This document shows, piece by piece, positions 26,247-35,460 of a stretch of 44,449 nt of DNA; position 1 is the stretch's first letter, and each line of letters opens with the position of its first letter. The notes below the pieces were generated by a model. It worked only from the letters and a program-made list of their open reading frames with translations, ran no database searches and was not told the origin of the DNA. This stretch comes from JAHDDH01 sp963922775 (lineage in GTDB: Bacteria > Bacteroidota > Bacteroidia > Cytophagales > Amoebophilaceae): positions 1 to 44,449 of the forward strand of contig CAWUJG010000010.1 of the NCBI GenBank assembly GCA_963922775.1, read 5' to 3'. The position numbers and the translations under genes are program-made.

Positions 26247-28730
26247 ATGCAAAAATTTGTAATATATTCTATCTTATTCTCCCTAATTTTATCAATACAG
26301 TGTAGTTGTAATAAACATGATAATGATATTCAACATTCACAAGAAATAAAAGAAAAAGATACAAAAACAGACTTAGAGAAAATAGCCGATGCGTTAGACA
26401 ATAAACCACGACATGTAATTAATGCATTAAAACAACTAGATAAAAAATTTGATAAACTAGGATTATCATATATTAAAAAATTTTTTCTCACAAAATCAGG
26501 TCATGGTTTAACATTTGTATATGACAAAAATAATAATACATATTCCGCATATGTATCATATACAATAAATAAACACATAGAGAAAGAATTTTTATGTCCA
26601 GTAATAATTCAGGAAGGTATAAATATAGAAAAAATATTAGCTCTGGATCGAGATCAAGCAAAAAATTATCTACACTATAGAAAAACTGAAAGCTCAGATT
26701 TATATAAAAATGTAATCATCATAGGAGAAATAAAACTACCCGGCGGCGTAAAAAAAAGAACTAGAGGTAAAAATAACCCTAAATGTATTAATGCAGGAAA
26801 TTGTCGGGGATATAAAGAAGAAGGAAACTTGATATTCCATTCAGATAAAGAAGAAGATAAACAGACAAATTGTGAAAATGCAGAAAATGATCAAGGATAT
26901 AAAAATGATAAAGAAGAAAATATGATATACCATTCAGATAAAGCAGAAAAAAACCAGATAAATAATGTAGAAAATGATCAAATATATAAAGAAGAACAAT
27001 CTTTAAATAAACCAGATAGAGAAGAATCTAACAAGACCAAAAAAAGACCTAAAATCCCCAAAAGACAAAATAAATTTAATAACACTTCACCATCATATAT
27101 AGGAGAAGCTATTCAAAGTATGATAAAAAAAATATATCGTACATATAAACAACCTGTTTACCAACCAGAAGGCACAGAAGGTTATCCTGAAGCATCTGAT
27201 TTGAATTTTGATAGTTTGCATGAAAGCTTTAAAAAAGCATTAGAAGAAAAAAAAGAAGCACAAAAAAGACGAGAAAGTCCAGAATACTTAGCCGAACAAG
27301 CAGCAAAAGAATATAATAAAAAAAAATCACTTTATAATTGGCGAGAAATTAATAAACGAACTGAAAAGTATAAAAATCAACGATTACTAGAATTTGGAGA
27401 TATTTTTTGTTTTGAAAATGTAAAATATGATTTAGAAGATATTGAAGACTTTATAGACATTTTAGAAGAAGAAAAATTAAATAAAAATGATATTTCTGAA
27501 TCATTCCAATTAATTATTAGACAAAAAAGTTTTTTAGAAAAGCATCAAGAAGACCTATTAAAAATCGTAGAAAAAATACAACAAGTAAATTCTACAGGCC
27601 TATCAGATCAAATAAAGTACTATCAACAAGCCAATGAAAAAGTAAAACATTTCCCAGAATTATTGGATAAAATAGCAGAATTACAAAAGAAGCTCAATTC
27701 TATATTAACAGAGAACAAAATTGATATAAAAATATATCAAACTAAAGCAGGAAATGAACTAGCAATAGAAAGAAAAAAAACAATCAACCAATATCTTTTG
27801 ACATTAAAAGATCAAGGCATTATAATAAACGGTGAAGGCCCTTTTGAAGCAATAATACAAGAAGTAGAAAATAAAAAACAAGCTATAAAAGCACACTATA
27901 GAGCAGAACGCAAAATGGAACTGGCTTTACAACCTCCTTTAGGAGGTCCTAGCCTATTACCTTTAGAACACAAAGCACCAAACCAACTACACACCCTTCG
28001 CCAAGCACGTAAAGAACTATTAAAATATGTACCTCTACAATTTTTAGAAGATAGAGATTTTAAATTTAAAAAAATAACAAATATCGATGCTTATCAACTC
28101 AATGTTCTAGGCACAATAGAAATAGATAGTTCAGATGAAGAAGATTTATGGTCAACAAAAGACAAAAAACAACAAAAAGCCTTTTTACAAGGAATAGGGA
28201 GTGCCTTAAAAGGTGAAGTTGAGGGTTATATTACATTATTTACTAACCCTAAAGCTACTATTGAAGGTTTTTTATCATTATTTGAAAAGCTAAAAAAACC
28301 TGCTCTGTTTTTTGACCAGATACGAAAAATAAGCAAAGAGATTTCCAGCTTAGATGAAATAAGCAAAGCAGAAAAATTAGGAGAAATATTGACAGAAGCC
28401 ATTTTAATGGTAATGCCAGGAAAAGGTAAATTGTTAAAAAATTTAGACAATAGTATAAAATATAAAGCAGGCAAGGCCTTATTAAGAGGAAAAGTATTAT
28501 CTAATAATCAAATACAAGGCTTAATTAATAAAAAAAAATCACCTAAAACTATCCGTAGACATAGCCCAGGAGGAAAATTTAGAAATGAACCTAAACATAT
28601 CCATTTTCAAGATGGTTCAGCTTTGTATGAAAATGGTATATGGAAACATAACCAAAAAAATGGCAAAAAACATAAAATAACTAAACAAGAAAAAAGATTT
28701 TTAGAAGATATTGGTTATAATTTACCTTAA
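26247..28730 (+). CDS. Lipoprotein with polymorphic-toxin-like pre-toxin and C-terminal domain
   Basis: 827 aa. The N-terminus is an export signal with Cys19 and Cys21; Cys21 is the likelier lipidation site. Residues about 78-172 match the module of the first cluster protein (SGH84-86, NIEKILAL, LPGGVKKR). Residues 188-264 are 29-residue repeats. Residues 384-412 are shared with the second cluster protein. Residues about 642-735 (F-L-Q-G-I-G, G-E-V-E-G, NPKATIEGFLSL, MPGKGKLLK) look like the pre-toxin region found before the tip of RHS and LXG toxins. The last 63 residues (KHIHFQDGSALYENGIWKHN...F-L-E-D-I-G-Y-N-L-P) resemble small C-terminal toxin modules; I cannot name the family. No obvious immunity gene follows. 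Toxin activity is inference. Confidence 0.7.
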   Translation: MQKFVIYSILFSLILSIQCSCNKHDNDIQHSQEIKEKDTKTDLEKIADALDNKPRHVINALKQLDKKFDKLGLSYIKKFFLTKSGHGLTFVYDKNNNTYSAYVSYTINKHIEKEFLCPVIIQEGINIEKILALDRDQAKNYLHYRKTESSDLYKNVIIIGEIKLPGGVKKRTRGKNNPKCINAGNCRGYKEEGNLIFHSDKEEDKQTNCENAENDQGYKNDKEENMIYHSDKAEKNQINNVENDQIYKEEQSLNKPDREESNKTKKRPKIPKRQNKFNNTSPSYIGEAIQSMIKKIYRTYKQPVYQPEGTEGYPEASDLNFDSLHESFKKALEEKKEAQKRRESPEYLAEQAAKEYNKKKSLYNWREINKRTEKYKNQRLLEFGDIFCFENVKYDLEDIEDFIDILEEEKLNKNDISESFQLIIRQKSFLEKHQEDLLKIVEKIQQVNSTGLSDQIKYYQQANEKVKHFPELLDKIAELQKKLNSILTENKIDIKIYQTKAGNELAIERKKTINQYLLTLKDQGIIINGEGPFEAIIQEVENKKQAIKAHYRAERKMELALQPPLGGPSLLPLEHKAPNQLHTLRQARKELLKYVPLQFLEDRDFKFKKITNIDAYQLNVLGTIEIDSSDEEDLWSTKDKKQQKAFLQGIGSALKGEVEGYITLFTNPKATIEGFLSLFEKLKKPALFFDQIRKISKEISSLDEISKAEKLGEILTEAILMVMPGKGKLLKNLDNSIKYKAGKALLRGKVLSNNQIQGLINKKKSPKTIRRHSPGGKFRNEPKHIHFQDGSALYENGIWKHNQKNGKKHKITKQEKRFLEDIGYNLP
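26808..27038 (+). repeat. 87-nt imperfect coding repeat (two and a part units)
   Basis: Within the third lipoprotein gene, units at 26808-26894 and 26895-26981 encode 29-residue repeats of the form GYK-x6-(I/L)-x-(Y/F)HSDK...ENDQ. A third, degenerate partial unit (IYKEEQ...) runs to about 27038. The region is acidic and Lys-rich and probably unstructured, a linker between modules. Confidence 0.75.
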
Positions 28731-28948
28731 TTTAAAATGAAGTTAATGGAGCTTCTTTCTGAAGAAATTGATCACCTACTATGGTAATGAATTTGATTAG
28801 GGTGCTATTTATTTTTGTTGACTTTGTTTAATACTTTTATGTTTTTAGCATTGTGTATTCTATCCATTTTTTACCTAATATATATTTATCATGTCATATC
28901 AATTATAACAATGATATAACATTATAGGTATTAATAAAAATGAAATAA

Positions 28949-29566
28949 TTAATTATGTAATGTAATATTTTTATTTTTTTGTATTATATTTTCGATATAA
29001 GATAAAATTTGGGTTCTACCTAAGTTGTTTTTTGCTGAACACAAAAAATATGTTGGAAATATTTCCCAATTATCAGTTAGATTTTTTTTCCATCTATCAA
29101 TAGTAATTTGTGTTTTGTATGGTGTTTGTTTGTCTATCTTTGTGAATAGTATTGTAAAGGGAATATTATTTTTTCCCAACCAGTTTAAAAAAGAAATGTC
29201 TATTTGCTGCGGAGAAAGTCTACTATCAAATAACAAAAACATACAGACTAAATTTTTTCTATACACAATATAGTTTTCTACCATTTTTTGCCATATTTTT
29301 TTATTTTTTTTGCTGCTTTTGGCCCATCCATAGCCTGGCAAATCTACAATATAAAATGAATTATTAATTAAAAAATGATTGATAAGTTGTGTTTTACCTG
29401 GTATACTAGATGTTTTAGCCAATTTTTTTCGATGTAAAAGCATGTTTATCAAAGATGATTTACCTACATTAGATCTACCTATATATGCAAATTCTAATCT
29501 TTTATCTTGTGGGCATTGTTTATAATTTGTGTTACTTTGGAGAAATGTTGCTGATGTTATACGCAT
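28949..29566 (-). CDS. engB: Ribosome biogenesis GTP-binding protein YsxC/EngB
   Basis: 205 aa, normal length. The GTPase motifs are complete: G1 GRSNVGKSS, G2 region SSIPGKTQ, G3 DLPGYGWA, G4 TKID and G5 SAK. The protein helps assemble the large ribosomal subunit in the cytoplasm. It is divergent from murC with about 195 nt between starts, and no neighbour is functionally linked. Confidence 0.96.
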   Translation of the reverse strand: MRITSATFLQSNTNYKQCPQDKRLEFAYIGRSNVGKSSLINMLLHRKKLAKTSSIPGKTQLINHFLINNSFYIVDLPGYGWAKSSKKNKKIWQKMVENYIVYRKNLVCMFLLFDSRLSPQQIDISFLNWLGKNNIPFTILFTKIDKQTPYKTQITIDRWKKNLTDNWEIFPTYFLCSAKNNLGRTQILSYIENIIQKNKNITLHN

Positions 29567-29761
29567 AAAATATTTTTTTAAATAGATTCTGTATCCTTTT
29601 TATTCCTTATTCTTATTTTGGTTGCTCATTGTTAAAAAATTATATTTTTTCTATTATATTTTATGTATTTAAAAATTTTTAATATGTTTTAAATACTATA
29701 TATTGCTTTTTCTAAAATATTTAAAATCAATAAAAATTTCAGATTACTATTTTATCAAACT

Positions 29762-31171
29762 ATGTTAGTAAAAAAACCAATTAACTTTTTGAAATCTTAT
29801 TCATACATATATTTTTTAGGCATAGGAGGTATTGGTATGAGTAGTATGGCACGCTACTTTAAATCAAAAAATATGAAAATATATGGTTATGATAGTACAC
29901 CTACTGCATTAACTACAAAACTTATGTACGAAGGTATGGTTATTCATCATGATAACTTCATTGACTCTATACCAGATACTATTCTTTTAAATCCTGATAA
30001 AACTTTGGTTATTTATACCCCTGCTATAGCACAAGATCATATTTTATGGCAATATTTAAAAAAATGTAAATATACACTCAAAAAAAGAGCTGAAATATTA
30101 GGCATGCTTTCTCAGCATTATTTTACTATTGCTATAGCTGGTACACATGGAAAAACCACTATAACAGCGTTAATAGCTCATATGCTTTATAAAGCAAGTT
30201 ATCCTTTTTTGGGTTTTTTAGGTGGTATTGTAAAAAAATATAATACTAATTTTTTTTTTAATTATGATAGTAAAGATACAATACTTTTGGTAGAAGCTGA
30301 TGAATATGATCGTTCTTTTTTAGAGTTAAATCCTAATATTGCTGTAGTAACTTCTATTGATGAAGATCATCTAGAGGTGTATAATCATGATAGGGATCTG
30401 TTATACAAAGCTTTTCAACAATTTTTACAAAAGAAAAAGGCATCAGGTAAAAGTATTATAGCTTATAAACTCTTTAATGCATTGTGTGACAATGATGCCC
30501 TTACATATGGCCTTAACAAAGGTGATATAAATGCCCAAAACATACAAGTTAAAGATAAAAAGTATGTATTTGATTGTATTTTACAGAAAAAGCATATTAA
30601 AGATATATCCGTTCAATTGTTAGGAGAATATAATATTGAAAATACTTTAGTTGCTATTACTGTAGGTGAATATTTAGGTTTAAATGATGATGTTATACGA
30701 AATGCTTTGCTTACTTTTCCAGGTATTCAAAGACGTTTTGAAATTAAAATTAACAAAAAAAATATTGTTTGGATTGATGACTATGCCCATCATCCTAAAG
30801 AAATTATCTCATTTTTACAAGCAGTAAAAGAGATATACCCTAATCATTATCTTAAGGTAATTTTTCAGCCACATCTCTATTCACGCACTAAAAAATTTTC
30901 TGTAGAATTTGCTCAAAGCTTGTCTTTAGCTGATGAAGTTTTTTTATTACCTATTTATCCAGCTAGAGAAAAGATTATACCTGGAGTTACTTCAAAATGT
31001 ATTTTAGAGCATATTACCACTAAAAAAAATTATATAGAAAAAGATTTTACTGATTTTTTTTCTATTCCATGGCAAAAACCTACGGTATTGGCTACTGTAG
31101 GAGCTGGTGATGTTGCAACTATTTTTTACAATGCATTAGTAGATAATAATTTTTTTGACTACTTAAAATAA
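29762..31171 (+). CDS. murC: UDP-N-acetylmuramate--L-alanine ligase
   Basis: 469 aa, normal length. It adds L-Ala to UDP-MurNAc, the first peptide step of the peptidoglycan precursor. The N-terminal nucleotide-sugar motif is GIGGIGMSSMARY, the ATP loop GTHGKTT starts at residue 127, and EADEYDRSFL, DDYAHHPKEI and QPHLYSRT follow. The EADEYDRS/DDYAHHP combination separates MurC from MurD, MurE and MurF. Other mur ligase genes are not here, but murG at 7.5 kb belongs to the same pathway. Confidence 0.95.
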   Translation: MLVKKPINFLKSYSYIYFLGIGGIGMSSMARYFKSKNMKIYGYDSTPTALTTKLMYEGMVIHHDNFIDSIPDTILLNPDKTLVIYTPAIAQDHILWQYLKKCKYTLKKRAEILGMLSQHYFTIAIAGTHGKTTITALIAHMLYKASYPFLGFLGGIVKKYNTNFFFNYDSKDTILLVEADEYDRSFLELNPNIAVVTSIDEDHLEVYNHDRDLLYKAFQQFLQKKKASGKSIIAYKLFNALCDNDALTYGLNKGDINAQNIQVKDKKYVFDCILQKKHIKDISVQLLGEYNIENTLVAITVGEYLGLNDDVIRNALLTFPGIQRRFEIKINKKNIVWIDDYAHHPKEIISFLQAVKEIYPNHYLKVIFQPHLYSRTKKFSVEFAQSLSLADEVFLLPIYPAREKIIPGVTSKCILEHITTKKNYIEKDFTDFFSIPWQKPTVLATVGAGDVATIFYNALVDNNFFDYLK

Positions 31172-31318
31172 AAAATATTTTTTGATAGATATACTTAGAA
31201 ATACTACTAGTATAATTGACGAAAATTTAATATTATAAAAATATAATTATATATTTTTTGTATTATTTATGTTGTAATAATTGATTTAAAAAATTAATTA
31301 AAATATAGTTTTACAACA

Positions 31319-32563
31319 TTGTCTAATAATTTATTCAATCATCATAGTAAACATATTAAAACAGCATTTTATCTTGGTTTAGGTGCTGGTATAGAGTACT
31401 ATGATTTTGCTATTTTTGCTCTTTTTTCAGAAGAAATTAGCCAAACCTTTTTCCCTCATACACAGAAATTATATGCACATATATACACTTATTTTATCTT
31501 TTTTTTTAGTTATATAATTCGTCCATTAGGTGGATATATTTTGGGGTATATAGGAGATAAATATGGCAGAAAAAAAAGTTTTTTGTGTAGTGTAGGTATT
31601 TTGGTAGGAGCTACTTTTTTTATGGGTATTTTACCTGGATTTTCTATTCTAGGTGTTTACTCCACTATTATGTTTATATTTTTACGCTGTTTACAAGGTT
31701 TAGCTGTAGGTGGAGAAATTCCCCTTGCCATTGTTTTTGCTGTAGAATATTTTCCACGCCGTGTTGGACTTGCTATTAGTATTATTTTTTCTTTTTTGTG
31801 TTTGGGTACTTTGATGACTTATGTTACTTACCATACTATTGCTTATATGCCTTTTTCTGCTGATATTTTTGCATATTGGCGTTTTGCTTTTATTATAGGT
31901 GCTTTTTTTTCTTTGGGAATATATTTTTTTCGATCAAAAATTTTGGATATTCCTCAGCTGATATCTATTCCAAAAAAATATGTAAAAGAAAAAAAAATGA
32001 TAAAAAAGTTAGTTATATCTATAGGGTTGATAGCTCCTATAGCCATGTTGATGGCACAGTTTTTTATTTTTATGCCTTATTATCTATCTAACTTTTTTTC
32101 CATAAAAAAAGAAATAATTAGTAAAATTTTGATAATAGGTAATATTGTTATGCTTTTAGGATGTATTTTAGGTGGATTCTTGAATGATAGGAAAAAAAAA
32201 TCAAAACTATACTGTATATATTTAGCCTTTATATTATGTTGTGCCTATTTTTTTTATAATTCATTGAAGTCTAATGGTGTTATATCTTCTTGTTTATGGG
32301 GAATTTATTTAATTTTGGGTATGCTTGCTTCTACTTATACTGTAATAGTAGCACATAATTTTTCTCCTTTATACAGATGTAGAGGTGTAGGTTTAGCTTA
32401 TAACTTAGCTTATATACTATTTAGTGCATCTATACCTGCACTGAATTTAGTATTGATACATTTTTGGAATGATTCTCGGGCACCTTTAGTGCTCTTGGCT
32501 ATAAGTATTTTAATTGGTTGGATGAGTATTTTTTATGTAAAAAAAAATGATGGTGTGGTCTAA
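31319..32563 (+). CDS. MFS transporter, metabolite:H+ symporter (ProP-like) family
   Basis: 414 aa with about twelve membrane segments. Typical motifs are GLGAGIEYYDFAIF in the first helix, RPLGGYILGYIGDKYGRKK in loop 2-3, and RCLQGLAVGGEIPLA in helix 4. Relatives include ProP and many transporters of intracellular bacteria that take up osmolytes, amino acids or dicarboxylates. The substrate cannot be predicted. The start is TTG at 31319: an in-frame stop lies at 31295 and no ATG intervenes. It stands alone, 147 nt after murC. Confidence 0.88.
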   Translation: MSNNLFNHHSKHIKTAFYLGLGAGIEYYDFAIFALFSEEISQTFFPHTQKLYAHIYTYFIFFFSYIIRPLGGYILGYIGDKYGRKKSFLCSVGILVGATFFMGILPGFSILGVYSTIMFIFLRCLQGLAVGGEIPLAIVFAVEYFPRRVGLAISIIFSFLCLGTLMTYVTYHTIAYMPFSADIFAYWRFAFIIGAFFSLGIYFFRSKILDIPQLISIPKKYVKEKKMIKKLVISIGLIAPIAMLMAQFFIFMPYYLSNFFSIKKEIISKILIIGNIVMLLGCILGGFLNDRKKKSKLYCIYLAFILCCAYFFYNSLKSNGVISSCLWGIYLILGMLASTYTVIVAHNFSPLYRCRGVGLAYNLAYILFSASIPALNLVLIHFWNDSRAPLVLLAISILIGWMSIFYVKKNDGVV

Positions 32564-33138
32564 AATATTTTTTACAATTTTTTGTATCGTGTTTTACGAT
32601 ATTAGTTTTATGAAACTATATCCTTAACTACACAGCTGATATACCATTGCTTGATTTTACAAGAACATATGAACTTCTCATTTTAATCTATATTGAAATT
32701 TTTTTGAGTTTTTTTCCTATTTTTTCTATATTTTTTTTTGAATTACAATACATAAACATATATTTATTTAAAGTTAAGAGATAATGATTATTAGATATTT
32801 TTTTTTCTATTTTAGCATTCTTAAAAACAGCATTTTGTATAGCTAATATCCCATTTCTGCTATTAACATTATGAGTTGACTATTATCCAATAATAAAATA
32901 GATATCCTGTTATTTACCTTTGAAAGTACAACTCAAATTTATATTTTCTAAGGATATTTGGCTCTAGAAGAGCTATAAGTAAAATGTTATGCTTTATTTA
33001 AGTTAGGATATTGACGTGGATGAATATATTATTTTATATATAGTCATTTTAATATCAATTATAAAAATAGTTTTTAAGTCATTATTAAAGATAAAAAATA
33101 TTTTTGTATTATTAAATTTTATTATAAGTGCTTCTTCA
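32564..33138. other. Large gap upstream of comM with a possible gene remnant
   Basis: About 575 nt. On the minus strand a frame of 63 codons without a start codon is open from 32879 to its stop at 32688 (N-S-R-N-G-I-L-A-I-Q-N-A-V-F-K-N near its beginning, Lys-rich end); it may be the tail of a lost gene. A small perfect hairpin GCTCTAGAAGAGC lies at 32961-32973. A GTG at 33016 begins an open extension of comM that I reject as start. No promoter box was found. Confidence 0.4.
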
Positions 33139-34680
33139 ATGTCAGTTATTAAAACTTTTTCAAGTGCGCTTTATGGTGTAAATGCCTATATTATTACTAT
33201 AGAAGTAAACATTGTGCAAGGTACACATTTATACATGGTAGGTCTTCCAGATAATGCTATAAAAGAAAGTCAACACCGTATAGAATCTGTATTAAAGCAT
33301 ATAGGTTGTACTATGCCTAGGCAGCGTGTAATTGTAAATTTAGCTCCAGCAGATATTCGAAAAGAAGGTGCTGCATATGATCTTCCTATAGCTTTAAGTA
33401 TTTTAAAGGCTTCTCAACAGCATGCTTTACACCATTTAGATAAGTATATTATTATGGGTGAACTTGCTTTAGATGGAGTTTTACGTCCTGTAAAAGGTAT
33501 TTTGCCTATAGCTGTAGAGGCACGTAAAAAAAAATTTAAAGGATTTATATTACCCAAAGAGAATGCAGAAGAGGCAGCTATTGTAAATGATTTAGATATT
33601 ATACCTGTGTCCCATATTGATGAGGCTATTCATTTTTTTAATGGAGAAAAAAAAATTATTCCTTTAAAAAAGGATACTAGGTCATTATTTTTCAATCAAC
33701 TTGATGAACATGCTTTTGACTTTGCTGATGTGCAAGGTCAAGAAAATATTAAGCGTGCTTTTGAGATTGCTGCTGCTGGTGGTCATAATGCTATCATGAT
33801 AGGTCCTCCTGGTGCAGGAAAGACTATGTTAGCTAAAAGAATAGCATCTATATTGCCACCATTAAGTTTGTTAGAAGCATTAGAAACTACAAAAATATAT
33901 TCTGTAGCTGGAAAGTTAGGCAAACAAACTGCCTTAATGACGTGTAGGCCTTTTAGATCTCCTCATCATACCATTAGTGATGTAGCTTTAGTAGGAGGAG
34001 GAACTATTCCTCAGCCTGGAGAGATATCTTTAGCCCATAATGGTGTCTTGTTTTTGGATGAGTTGCCAGAATTTAAAAAAACAGTTTTAGAAGTAATGCG
34101 TCAGCCATTAGAAGAACGCAATATTACGATATCTCGTGCTAAAACTACAGTTAATTTTCCGTCTAACTTTATGCTTATAGCTAGTATGAATCCATGTCCT
34201 TGTGGTTATTATAACCATCCTAAAAAAGAGTGTGTGTGTGCTACTACTTTAGTACAAAAGTATTTACAAAAAATTAGTGGCCCATTATTAGATCGTATTG
34301 ATTTGCATGTAGAAGTTACGCCTATTTCTTTTGATGAGATGACAGGCAATAAACAGCATGAAAAAAGTAAACAGATAAGAACAAGAGTGATGCAGGCTAG
34401 AGAAAAACAAGCCACAAGATTTAAGCAGGATAAGACTATACATACCAATGCTATGATGTCTTCTACTATGGTTAAAAATATATGTAAAATTACATCTGAA
34501 GGAAAAAAATTACTTAAAGTTGCTATGGAAAAGCTCAAGCTTTCTGCAAGAGCTTATGATCGTATTTTAAAAGTATCCCGTACTATTGCAGATTTAGATG
34601 ATACTACGCATATTCAGACACATCATTTGGCAGAAGCTATTCAATATAGAAGTTTAGATAGAGAAGGATGGGCAGGATAG
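33139..34680 (+). CDS. comM: ComM/YifB family Mg-chelatase-like AAA+ ATPase
   Basis: 513 aa from the ATG at 33139, which gives the usual N-terminus (MSVIKTFSSALYGVNAYIITIEV) and family length. The frame is open further upstream to a GTG at 33016, but that adds 41 hydrophobic residues foreign to the family. The N-terminal ChlI-like domain is followed by the AAA+ core with Walker A GPPGAGKT (222-229), Walker B FLDELPEF and sensor region ASMNPCPCGYY, then the C-terminal YifB domain. ComM is a hexameric helicase that promotes branch migration during natural transformation in other bacteria, so retention here hints at DNA uptake or recombination. Confidence 0.94.
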   Translation: MSVIKTFSSALYGVNAYIITIEVNIVQGTHLYMVGLPDNAIKESQHRIESVLKHIGCTMPRQRVIVNLAPADIRKEGAAYDLPIALSILKASQQHALHHLDKYIIMGELALDGVLRPVKGILPIAVEARKKKFKGFILPKENAEEAAIVNDLDIIPVSHIDEAIHFFNGEKKIIPLKKDTRSLFFNQLDEHAFDFADVQGQENIKRAFEIAAAGGHNAIMIGPPGAGKTMLAKRIASILPPLSLLEALETTKIYSVAGKLGKQTALMTCRPFRSPHHTISDVALVGGGTIPQPGEISLAHNGVLFLDELPEFKKTVLEVMRQPLEERNITISRAKTTVNFPSNFMLIASMNPCPCGYYNHPKKECVCATTLVQKYLQKISGPLLDRIDLHVEVTPISFDEMTGNKQHEKSKQIRTRVMQAREKQATRFKQDKTIHTNAMMSSTMVKNICKITSEGKKLLKVAMEKLKLSARAYDRILKVSRTIADLDDTTHIQTHHLAEAIQYRSLDREGWAG

Positions 34681-34762
34681 TTATGGACATTTAAGATATT
34701 TTTTTTAACTTTATGTACTAAGAAGAACAAAATGTAAATGTTAATTTAAAATTTATACTCAT

Positions 34763-35404
34763 ATGAAAAATTTTACAAAATTTATAAAATTATTTACCCT
34801 AGTGCTAACAATTTTTACTTTTACAAACAATACACCAAAAAAAGAATTAGCATCAACTCAGTCCAAAGATAAAAAAGAATCTGAAAATACAGAAAAAATT
34901 ATAAAGAAAGAAGAAAAAAGAGAAAAGATACAAATAAAGGAAAATTTAAATACAACAATAGAGAAATTTCTTGAAAAACATAATAAATTTTTAAAACCAG
35001 ATGGAAAAAAAAAGTTAGGAGTAAGGGTAATAGCTACAATACCTAGTCGAACTCTAATAACTAAAACAGATAATAAAGACTTAGAAGCATACGAAAGAGC
35101 CTTTCAATTTTATTGGTTGTATGGATACAGAAAATATAAATTAGAACATGATAGTCTAAAAGACTACCTAGTAATATTTATGCAATATATAGAAGATGTA
35201 GAAAAATATGTAGAAGAATATCATCAAGCTGATCCAGTATCTGATATTAAGTCCAACAGATATTATAAATGTATTTTGGATTATAAAAATGATATTGATA
35301 ACTTATTGCACAGAACTTTATTAGGAAAAAAATACTATGATATGATGGATGGGGGTTTAAAAAATGCATTAGAAAAATTCAAAAAAAATATCAATAAAAA
35401 GTAA
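34763..35404 (+). CDS. Exported hypothetical protein
   Basis: 213 aa. The N-terminus is a signal peptide (MKNFTKFIK, then hydrophobic 10-20), without a convincing lipobox Cys. A Lys/Glu-rich low-complexity linker spans about 25-62, and a helical Tyr-rich domain (AFQFYWLYGYRKYKLEHDSL, later MMDGGLKNALEKFK) fills the rest. I recognise no family. The composition resembles the secreted proteins at 1595 and 22280-28730 rather than the core genes around it, so it may belong to the same pool of exported accessory proteins. It is separated from comM by 82 nt and converges with nth. Confidence 0.6.
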   Translation: MKNFTKFIKLFTLVLTIFTFTNNTPKKELASTQSKDKKESENTEKIIKKEEKREKIQIKENLNTTIEKFLEKHNKFLKPDGKKKLGVRVIATIPSRTLITKTDNKDLEAYERAFQFYWLYGYRKYKLEHDSLKDYLVIFMQYIEDVEKYVEEYHQADPVSDIKSNRYYKCILDYKNDIDNLLHRTLLGKKYYDMMDGGLKNALEKFKKNINKK

Positions 35405-35460
35405 ATATTATTGAATTTTTTACAAAGCTTTAAATTTAAAAGTAGATTCTATCTATTTTA

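Noticed and set aside
26808..27038. Repeat array considered as CRISPR
   Set aside because: The units are coding, in frame, 87 nt long without spacers, and diverged; there is no cas gene in the window.
33016..33138. Upstream extension of comM from a GTG
   Set aside because: It adds 41 hydrophobic residues not found in YifB/ComM proteins, while the ATG at 33139 gives the usual start and length.
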